Source: Pseudarthrobacter sp. (GTDB lineage: Bacteria; Actinomycetota; Actinomycetes; Actinomycetales; Micrococcaceae). From it: a stretch of 12,648 nucleotides of DNA. The stretch is taken from assembly GCA_013362385.1 (NCBI GenBank), contig JABFWC010000073.1, forward strand, positions 1 to 12,648, read 5' to 3'. How positions within the stretch are numbered: position 1 is the first letter of the stretch; each line of letters opens with the position of its first letter. Below the pieces are notes generated by a model that did not search any database, was not told the DNA's origin, and was given only the letters and a program-made list of their open reading frames with translations. Of the stretch, positions 7,984 through 12,648 are shown in pieces. Made by a program: the position numbers and the translations under genes.

Positions 7984-9504
7984 ATGCCTGCCTCCCTGAG
8001 CGCATCAGCGCTGTCCCGCCTCCTCGGCCCTTGGAACCACGGAACCGGGCCCGCCTACCGGGAACTCGCGGATGTGGTACGGCTCCTGATCCTGGATGGC
8101 CGGGTTCCGCTGGATACGGCACTGCCCAGTGAACGTTCCCTGTGCGCGGCCCTGGGGGTCAGTCGGACAACCGTCACCGCCGCCTACACGAGCCTCCGGG
8201 ACCAGGGCTTCCTGAGCAGCGGCCAGGGCAGCCGCGGCAAGACCCGCATCCCCGAACACACGTCCTTCGGCCCAGCACTGTCCGGCCCAGCACTGTCCGG
8301 TCCAGTACTTCCCGGACAGCGGCTGGCCGGTCCCCTGACCGCCCCCGGCCTCAACGCTCCCGGCCTGGCCGCTCCCGAGGGGATGATCGACCTTGCCTAT
8401 TCAGCGCTGCCGGCCAGCGGCGAGGTGGTGCACCGAGCCTTCGCGGCGGCACTGACGGAACTCCCGGCCCTGCTGCCCGGCTTCGGGTACGACGCCCTGG
8501 GACTGCTGCCGCTGCGCCAGGCCATCGCCGACCGCTATTCGTCAGCCGGCGTGCCAACCCGGCCCGGGCAGGTCATGGTGACCTCCGGCGCCCAGCACGC
8601 CCTGACGATCATCATCCGCACCCTGGCTGACCGGCAGGACCGCGTCCTGGTGGAACATCCCAGCTATCCGCACGCCCTGGACGCCGTCCGGGCCGCCCGC
8701 TGCCGCCCCGTCCCCGTGGCTTTCGCGGAGACCGGGTGGGACCTCGCGGCCCTGGAAACGGCTATGGTCCAGCAGCAGCCCAAGCTCGCTTACCTGGTGC
8801 CGGACTTCCACAACCCCACCGGCATGATCATGCCGGATGACCAGCGCCGCCGGCTGGTCCGCTCGGCCGCCGCGGCCGGAACCGTACTGGTAGCTGATGA
8901 GACGCTGCGCGAACTGAACCTCGACGCCGTCGCCACCACCCCGCTGGCGGGTTTCAGCAGCGCTGTAGTGTCCATCGGGTCGCTGAGCAAGTCTCACTGG
9001 GGCGGCTTGCGGACCGGATGGATCCGTGCGTCCGAGGCGATGATCCAACGGTTTGCCGCAGCCCGCACCACCTTGGACTTGGGCGGGCCCGTCATGGAGC
9101 AGCTGGCCGCCGCCCATCTGGTGCGGGCCCTGGACGAGCCGCTGCCTGCACTGCTCGAAACCCTGCGCGGCAACCGGGAAGCCCTGCTCGGCCTGCTGGC
9201 CGAACACCTTCCCGCGTGGCAGGCAACGCGCCCGGCCGGCGGCCTTTCCGTCTGGTGCCGGCTGCCCGCACCGGTCAGTACGGCGCTGACAGTCCTCGCA
9301 CCGGATTTCGGCATCAGGCTGGCGGCCGGCCCGCGGTTCGGGGTGGGCGGCGCGTTCGAACGCTACCTGCGGCTGCCCTTCACCCTTCCGCCGGACAAGC
9401 TGGAAGCGGCGGTGTTGGCATTGCGGGCCGCCCAGGACAAGCTCGACGCCGCACCCCAGCTCCGGCGCTCACTCACCCAGGCCCCCGCCGTCGCCATCGC
9501 CTGA
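7984..9504 (+). CDS. MocR-type (GntR winged-helix plus aminotransferase fold) PLP-dependent regulator
   Basis: A 506-residue transcription factor. Residues about 24-85 form a GntR winged helix-turn-helix (LPSERSLCAALGVSRTTV, then a wing). Residues about 86-133 are a Pro/Gly/Ala-rich linker built from pentapeptide repeats. From about 134 to the end is a fold-type-I aminotransferase domain that serves as the effector sensor. The PLP-binding lysine is Lys336 in SLSKSHWGGLRTGW, and the cofactor-site stretch PDFHNPTG and the ADETL aspartate motif are present, so PLP binding should be intact. The gene is divergent from yczE, matching the known MocR subgroup linked to YczE membrane proteins (sometimes called YczR). 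It probably controls yczE and itself through the shared region. The start has no SD but sits 6 nt after AATACT. The effector is unknown. Confidence 0.93.
   Translation: MPASLSASALSRLLGPWNHGTGPAYRELADVVRLLILDGRVPLDTALPSERSLCAALGVSRTTVTAAYTSLRDQGFLSSGQGSRGKTRIPEHTSFGPALSGPALSGPVLPGQRLAGPLTAPGLNAPGLAAPEGMIDLAYSALPASGEVVHRAFAAALTELPALLPGFGYDALGLLPLRQAIADRYSSAGVPTRPGQVMVTSGAQHALTIIIRTLADRQDRVLVEHPSYPHALDAVRAARCRPVPVAFAETGWDLAALETAMVQQQPKLAYLVPDFHNPTGMIMPDDQRRRLVRSAAAAGTVLVADETLRELNLDAVATTPLAGFSSAVVSIGSLSKSHWGGLRTGWIRASEAMIQRFAAARTTLDLGGPVMEQLAAAHLVRALDEPLPALLETLRGNREALLGLLAEHLPAWQATRPAGGLSVWCRLPAPVSTALTVLAPDFGIRLAAGPRFGVGGAFERYLRLPFTLPPDKLEAAVLALRAAQDKLDAAPQLRRSLTQAPAVAIA
8266..8325 (+). repeat. 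15-bp tandem repeat encoding the MocR linker
   Basis: Four 15-bp units run in frame at 8266, 8281, 8296 and 8311. The first two differ by one base (TTCGGCCCAGCACTG and TCCGGCCCAGCACTG), and the third and fourth are progressively diverged. They encode FGPAL, SGPAL, SGPVL and PGQRL, and decayed pentapeptides (AGPLT, APGLN, APGLA) follow. Near-identity of the first two units points to recent slippage duplication. Confidence 0.8.
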
Positions 9505-9522
9505 CCCGCACGCCTGCAGGTC

Positions 9523-10215
9523 CTAGGCATAGACCCGCTCCAGGAAGCCACCCCAAGCCTTGGCTGTGGTGTCGGAATCGCCGGTTCCACTGAAGTCGTG
9601 CACGGTCATTCCCACGGGGGCGCCGAAGGCGTTGCGGCCAAAGAACCGGAAGAGCGTGTCCGGCGTGCGGATACCCAGGAAGTGCTCGTTTGAGAAGTCC
9701 ACCTCACCCGCCAGCCGCCCCACGCCGTCGAGCTCTACGTCCACGGCGGACCCTTGCCCGGCGGCTTCGACGCCGAGCGCCTTGCGCAGCCGCGCGAAAC
9801 CGTCGGGGGCCTGCGACGCGGCGGGCGCCTGGATGTCGGTAAACACCACGGGCCGGCCGTCGAAGTACTGCAGGTACTGGCCCAGCGTGTGCAGGTAGAA
9901 CTCGGTGTGGCGGCTGGCGCCGTCGTACTGCTCGTCCCAGTTGTCCGCGAAAATGCCGCTGTGGACGTAGTGCAGCCTTGCGCGGCCGTCCCCGGTCGGT
10001 TCCAGGACGTGCTCCAGCTGGTTGAACCAGCCGTCCGGCCCCTCCATCCGGGACACCAAGTGGCTGGGGTACTCCTCCACGGTCTTGACGGCCGGCCACT
10101 GGTCCGTGGGGAACATCCAAGCCGGCGTTCCCTTGGTGACGGCCTCCCACACGCGCTCCGGCGTGCCGGGAAGTTCCGTGTCGTAAACGATCTCGAAGTT
10201 GCGCTTGTCAGTCAT
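9523..10215 (-). CDS. SRPBCC (START/AHSA1-like) domain protein with C-terminal extension
   Basis: A 230-residue soluble protein. Residues about 8-120 have the look of an SRPBCC ligand-binding fold of the AHSA1 type: FEIVYDTELPGTPERVWEAVT opening strand and helix, a WFNQLEHVLEP strand, and a closing helix FYLHTLGQYLQYFDG. AHSA1-like proteins are usually about 140-160 residues; here roughly 105 more residues follow, including GEVDFSNEHFLGIRTPDTLF and HDFSG, which I cannot assign to a named domain. No signal peptide or membrane segment is seen. The ATG overlaps the stop of the ArsR-type gene by 8 bp and is preceded by AAGGAG at 7 nt, so the two form an operon. ArsR plus SRPBCC is a common actinobacterial pairing; the ligand is unknown. 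Only 18 bp separate its 3' end from that of mocR. Confidence 0.85.
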   Translation of the reverse strand: MTDKRNFEIVYDTELPGTPERVWEAVTKGTPAWMFPTDQWPAVKTVEEYPSHLVSRMEGPDGWFNQLEHVLEPTGDGRARLHYVHSGIFADNWDEQYDGASRHTEFYLHTLGQYLQYFDGRPVVFTDIQAPAASQAPDGFARLRKALGVEAAGQGSAVDVELDGVGRLAGEVDFSNEHFLGIRTPDTLFRFFGRNAFGAPVGMTVHDFSGTGDSDTTAKAWGGFLERVYA

Positions 10216-10831
10216 TGCCGTGCTCCTTGCCTGCGTCAGCTTCCTTGGTTTCCTTAAGGGCGGGATGCAGCGCCACCACCAGGCGGTGCCGCCGCGCACC
10301 GGCGGTGGTTCCGCCGTCGTGGTACTTGTCCACCAGCCGCGTGACCGCCGCGCCCAGTTCCTCCGCGAAGGCGGCACGGTCGGCCGCGCCGCGGAAGGTG
10401 ATGTCGCCGTCGATCGCGAAGGTGGCGAGCTTTTGCCGTGCGGCTGCCGCGCCGGCGATCAGCTTTCCCATCTCCTGCACCATCCGTCCGGCCAGCGCCA
10501 GCAGCCAGAAGGCCGAGAACCTGTCGGAAAAGCGGTGCGGATCCGGGGAAACGGCGGCCAGGGCCGCGGGTGAGATCAGGTACGACGCGGCACTGGCCTG
10601 CAGGACCCGTTCGGTGACGTTGCCCTTGCGCCGTTCCTCCACCAGCTCCACCAGGCCGTGCCGCTCCAGCGCCCTGAGGTGGTAGTTCACCTTTTGCCGG
10701 GGCAGGCCCACCCGTACCGCCAGCTGCGTGGCGGACCCTGGCCGGACCAGTTCCCGGAGAATAGCGGTGCGGATCGGGTCCAGCGATGCCTCCGCCGCTG
10801 CCGGGTCTTCGATGACTGCGATGTCCTGCAT
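10208..10831 (-). CDS. ArsR-type winged-helix transcriptional regulator
   Basis: A 207-residue regulator beginning MQDIAVIEDP. Residues about 17-72 form an ArsR-like winged helix-turn-helix: DPIRTAILRELV, SATQLAVRVGLPRQKVNYHL (recognition helix about 44-56), LVELVEERRKG as the wing. A mostly helical C-terminal half of about 120 residues follows, containing FSAFWLLALAGRMVQEMGKL and RAAFAEELGAAVTRLVDKY, likely for dimerisation or ligand sensing. There are no cysteines at all, so classical metal-thiolate sensing is excluded. The frame stays open to 11140 upstream, but that would translate the AT-rich promoter and has no start signal, so ATG 10831 is chosen. It overlaps the SRPBCC gene by 8 bp. 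It probably autoregulates through the inverted repeat in its promoter. Confidence 0.9.
   Translation of the reverse strand: MQDIAVIEDPAAAEASLDPIRTAILRELVRPGSATQLAVRVGLPRQKVNYHLRALERHGLVELVEERRKGNVTERVLQASAASYLISPAALAAVSPDPHRFSDRFSAFWLLALAGRMVQEMGKLIAGAAAARQKLATFAIDGDITFRGAADRAAFAEELGAAVTRLVDKYHDGGTTAGARRHRLVVALHPALKETKEADAGKEHGND
10223..10228 (-). promoter_or_regulatory. Shine-Dalgarno of the SRPBCC gene
   Basis: AAGGAG reads on the minus strand 7 nt before the ATG at 10215 and lies inside the end of the ArsR-type gene. It fixes the SRPBCC start and contrasts with the SD-less first genes of the window. Confidence 0.75.
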
Positions 10832-10837
10832 GTTCCC

Positions 10838-10867
10838 AGTGTGCTTACCGACAACTTTTATTGTCAA
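10838..10867 (-). promoter_or_regulatory. Promoter of the ArsR-SRPBCC operon
   Basis: On the minus strand TTGACA (10867-10862) is a perfect -35. CACACT (10843-10838) after an 18-bp spacer is a weak -10 that ends 6 nt before the ATG at 10831. The surrounding 10851-10880 is strikingly AT-rich for this genome. The -10 is the uncertain part; TAAGCA inside the spacer is an alternative with poor spacing. Confidence 0.5.
10850..10865. promoter_or_regulatory. Inverted-repeat operator candidate (GACAA-N6-TTGTC)
   Basis: GACAA (10850-10854) and TTGTC (10861-10865) form a 5-bp inverted repeat with a 6-bp AT spacer, overlapping the -35 and lying in the promoter spacer. A related half, AACTTTT...ATCGTC, continues to about 10883. 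The position is ideal for repression by the adjacent ArsR-type protein. Confidence 0.5.
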
Positions 10868-10896
10868 GAACTTTTTTATCGTCGGAAGCGGGGGCG

Positions 10897-10913
10897 CCTG
10901 CATGCGCTGCAGG
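10897..10913. promoter_or_regulatory. Inverted repeat upstream of the pseudouridine synthase
   Basis: CCTGCA (10897-10902) and TGCAGG (10908-10913) form a perfect 6-bp inverted repeat with a 5-nt spacer, 24 bp before the TAGAAT -10 element, where a -35 would normally lie. It could be an operator or chance in GC-rich DNA. Confidence 0.25.
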
Positions 10914-10936
10914 GCAGGCCGAAGCAGCGCCGCCGC

Positions 10937-10948
10937 TAGAATGGACGG
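10937..10948 (+). promoter_or_regulatory. -10 element of a leaderless promoter for the pseudouridine synthase
   Basis: TAGAAT (10937-10942) fits the actinobacterial TAnnnT -10 consensus and is followed by 6 nt and GTG at 10949, so the mRNA likely begins at the start codon. No recognisable -35 is seen. Confidence 0.55.
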
Positions 10949-11914
10949 GTGATGCAATCCCCCCTTCCCGTGCGCGACGGCGTGAACGCCACCCGCCTGC
11001 GCCTGCCGGAGGAGGGCCCGTGGGACACCGCGATGGACTACATGATGCACCGCTGGGGCCACATCGATCCGCAGGGCATCGAGGACAGGTTCGACGCCGG
11101 CGAGATCGTCGGCGAGGGCGGCGTCCCCTTGAGCCGGCACACCAGGCTAGAGGACCACACCTTCATCTGGTACTACCGGACGCTGCCGCCCGAGACACGG
11201 CTGCCGGTGGAGATCAACATCCTGCACCAGGACGGGCACCTGCTGGTGGTGGACAAGCCGCACTTCCTGCCCACGACTCCCGGCGGCACCTATATCCAGG
11301 AGTCAGCCCTGGTGCGGCTGCGGAACCAGCTGGACCTGCCGGACCTGATTCCGATGCACCGGCTGGACAGGATGACCGCAGGCGTACTGCTCTTCTCCAC
11401 CAATCCGCAGACCCGCGGCAAGTACCAGGTGCTGTTCGAGAAGCGCCAGGTGCAGAAGGAGTATGAGTGCGTGTCAGCGGCCGAGCCCGCCCCGGGGCAC
11501 GCCGCCGTCGACTTCCCGGTGGTGGTCCGTAACCGGATGACCAAGTCGCGCAGCTACCTGCTCGCGGAGGTCGTCGAGGGCGAGCCGAACGCAGAAACCA
11601 GGATCGAGCAGCTGGAAATGTTCGACGCCGGCACCCCCTTGGGTGCGCCAGGCGCCGCGCGCCGCCTGGCCAGGTACCGGCTGGAACCGCATACCGGCAA
11701 GACACACCAGCTGCGGGTCCACATGGCGTCCCTGGGGCTGGGGATTGTTAATGACGCGTTCTACCCGGACCTGCTGGACAAGGCCCCGGACGACTACGCC
11801 AAGCCGCTGCAGCTCCTGGCACGCGGCATCCGGTTCGTGGATCCCGTGTCCGGCAAGCCGGTGGAGTACCGCAGCAGCCTGGAACTCAGCGAGGCAGCCC
11901 GAGCACGTCCCTGA
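10949..11914 (+). CDS. RluA-family RNA pseudouridine synthase
   Basis: A 321-residue enzyme that isomerises uridine to pseudouridine in structured RNA, probably rRNA. The N-terminal 80 or so residues resemble a divergent S4-like RNA-binding region. The catalytic domain starts near ILHQDGHLLVVDKPHFLP (about 90-107). The catalytic aspartate is Asp140 in HRLDRMTAGVLLF, the RluA signature with Ala where Ser is usual. KEYECVS follows as the conserved lysine/tyrosine motif, and HQLRVHMASLGLGIVNDAFYP is the C-terminal signature. The start is GTG 10949 or the adjacent ATG 10952; GTG fits the 6-nt spacing from TAGAAT. The 3' end overlaps that of the convergent macro-domain gene by 29 bp. The target uridine cannot be read from sequence. 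Confidence 0.93.
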   Translation: MMQSPLPVRDGVNATRLRLPEEGPWDTAMDYMMHRWGHIDPQGIEDRFDAGEIVGEGGVPLSRHTRLEDHTFIWYYRTLPPETRLPVEINILHQDGHLLVVDKPHFLPTTPGGTYIQESALVRLRNQLDLPDLIPMHRLDRMTAGVLLFSTNPQTRGKYQVLFEKRQVQKEYECVSAAEPAPGHAAVDFPVVVRNRMTKSRSYLLAEVVEGEPNAETRIEQLEMFDAGTPLGAPGAARRLARYRLEPHTGKTHQLRVHMASLGLGIVNDAFYPDLLDKAPDDYAKPLQLLARGIRFVDPVSGKPVEYRSSLELSEAARARP

Positions 11915-12416
11915 ACACCGCCTCCACCTCGGCCCGGAAGAGTACGAACTCCACGAGCTCCAGCCCGGGAGCGGGGTGGGACGCCTGGAACCCTGCCAGC
12001 GCATCCCGGGCGGCTTCGGCCACAGCCGCCGGCGGCCATCCGTACGCTCCGGCGCCCACCGCCGGAAATGCCATGGTCCGTGCCTGCAGTTCCTCCGCCA
12101 GCCGCAGGCTTTCGCTGAAGCAGGACACCAGGAGGGCGCGGTTGGTCTGTCCGGCGTGGCGGTTGGGACCCACGGTGTGGACCACCCACCGGGCCGGCAG
12201 CCGGAAGGCGGGGGTAGCCACCGCGGCGCCCACGTGGAGTCCGTGCGGCAGGCCGGTGGCCCGCAGCTCCCGGCAGGCGGCGAGCAGCTCGGGTCCGGCC
12301 GCCCGGTGCAGCGCCCCGTCCACTCCCCCGCCGCCAAGGAGCGAAGAGTTGGCGGCGTTCACCACCACGTCCACCCGCCTCTGGGTGATGTCACCCTGCA
12401 GCACCAAAATCCGCAT
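11886..12416 (-). CDS. Macro-domain protein, probable O-acetyl-ADP-ribose deacetylase / ADP-ribose hydrolase
   Basis: A 176-residue stand-alone macro domain of the YmdB/MacroD type, which binds ADP-ribose and hydrolyses O-acetyl-ADP-ribose or ADP-ribose on proteins. Starting at ATG 12416, QGDIT (7-11) is followed by VVVNAANSSLLGGGGVDGALH. The class-defining asparagine (Asn20 or Asn23) and Asp33 in GGGGVDG are intact, and the distal phosphate loop is FPAVGAGAYGWP. Length and motif order match the family throughout, with no truncation. A GGGAG (12430-12426) lies 9 nt before the ATG as a possible SD, but a GAGACT hexamer also sits 6 nt before it. It is divergent from dedA with 70 bp between starts, and convergent with the pseudouridine synthase. 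A specific physiological target is not evident. Confidence 0.95.
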   Translation of the reverse strand: MRILVLQGDITQRRVDVVVNAANSSLLGGGGVDGALHRAAGPELLAACRELRATGLPHGLHVGAAVATPAFRLPARWVVHTVGPNRHAGQTNRALLVSCFSESLRLAEELQARTMAFPAVGAGAYGWPPAAVAEAARDALAGFQASHPAPGLELVEFVLFRAEVEAVFRDVLGLPR

Positions 12417-12474
12417 GCCGCCAGTCTCCCACCACCCCCTGACGGGCAGGCACCCGCAACCCCCGAAAGTGCGG

Positions 12475-12486
12475 TAATTTGTGGCA
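12475..12486 (+). promoter_or_regulatory. -10 element of a leaderless dedA promoter
   Basis: TAATTT (12475-12480) is followed by 6 nt and the ATG at 12487. There is no Shine-Dalgarno in the preceding 20 nt and no clear -35. The spacing equals that of the other SD-less first genes here. Confidence 0.5.
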
Positions 12487-12648
12487 ATGGACTTCGGCGG
12501 CGCTGACAGCTGGGGGGCGGCCCTTTATTTCTGGGTCATTCCGCTGGTGCTCGGCGACGCCATTTTTCCGCCCGTCCCGTCCGAGATGGTCGTGATCACC
12601 GGCGGCGCCCTGGCGGCGGACGGCAGGGCGAACGTGTTCGTGGTGCTT
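12487..12648 (+). CDS. DedA-family membrane protein (3' partial)
   Basis: The first 54 codons of a gene that runs off the window. After MDFGGADSWG comes a hydrophobic segment (AALYFWVIPLVLGDAIF), then PPVPSEMVVITGGALAADG. The F-P-P-x-P-S-E motif followed by a glycine-rich turn is the N-terminal hallmark of DedA / SNARE-associated inner-membrane proteins. These are undecaprenyl-phosphate or phospholipid flippase-type transporters that support envelope homeostasis. ATG 12487 is the first start in frame and lies 6 nt after TAATTT. The remaining membrane segments are outside the window, so length and C-terminal features cannot be judged. Confidence 0.85.
   Translation, partial: MDFGGADSWGAALYFWVIPLVLGDAIFPPVPSEMVVITGGALAADGRANVFVVL

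Noticed and set aside
10850..10877. Intrinsic terminator (GACAA/TTGTC stem then T-run) on the + strand
   Set aside because: The stem is short and AT-rich, six bases separate it from the T-run, and no + strand gene ends here; a promoter/operator for the minus-strand operon explains it better.
10832..11140. N-terminal extension of the ArsR-type gene to 11140
   Set aside because: It would translate the AT-rich promoter region and overlap the pseudouridine synthase on the other strand; the winged-helix protein is complete from 10831.
1..12648. Defence island, prophage, integrated element or CRISPR
   Set aside because: No integrase, transposase, phage or Cas-like protein, no spaced repeats, no att-like direct repeats and uniform GC-rich coding; lhr, macro and SRPBCC genes alone are not evidence of a defence system.

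Overview
This is a dense, high-GC, chromosomal-looking window in which nearly every base is coding and no gene-free gap exceeds about 120 bp. Codon use (GC-rich third positions, GTG starts), an lhr-nei operon, a MocR/YczE divergent pair and first genes without Shine-Dalgarno leaders all point to an actinobacterium. The protein flavour resembles Micrococcaceae such as Arthrobacter or Pseudarthrobacter; that genus-level guess is inference. I see no insertion sequence, CRISPR array, tRNA, rRNA or prophage signal.

Layout. (1) 1-1287 +: 3' part of an FAD-dependent oxidoreductase fused to a C-terminal Rieske [2Fe-2S] domain; its start lies outside the window. (2) 1367-6433 and 6426-7256 +: a very large Lhr-type DNA helicase overlapping by 8 bp a Nei-type DNA glycosylase, forming a DNA-repair operon that ends at a 10-bp inverted repeat. 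(3) 7303-7923 - and 7984-9504 +: a YczE membrane protein and a MocR regulator, transcribed divergently from one short, palindrome-bearing region with overlapping promoters. (4) 9523-10215 - and 10208-10831 -: an ArsR-type repressor and an SRPBCC protein, overlapping by 8 bp, driven from an AT-rich promoter with an operator-like inverted repeat. (5) 10949-11914 +: an RluA-family pseudouridine synthase whose 3' end overlaps by 29 bp the 3' end of (6) a macro-domain ADP-ribose hydrolase, 11886-12416 -. (7) 12487-12648 +: the N-terminus of a DedA-family membrane protein, cut by the window end.

The genes look like ordinary accessory/housekeeping units rather than one large new system. The strongest cross-cutting signal is regulatory. 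Six transcription-unit first genes (lhr, mocR, arsR-like, pseudouridine synthase, macro, dedA) have an xAnnnT -10-like hexamer followed by exactly 6 nt and then the start codon, the signature of leaderless mRNAs. An operon-internal gene (SRPBCC) instead has a good AAGGAG Shine-Dalgarno. The second point of interest is the MocR/YczE control region, with mutually overlapping promoters, ACTGG/CCAGT elements, and a MocR interdomain linker expanded by a 15-bp tandem repeat. All family calls are from reading the sequence; no database search was run.
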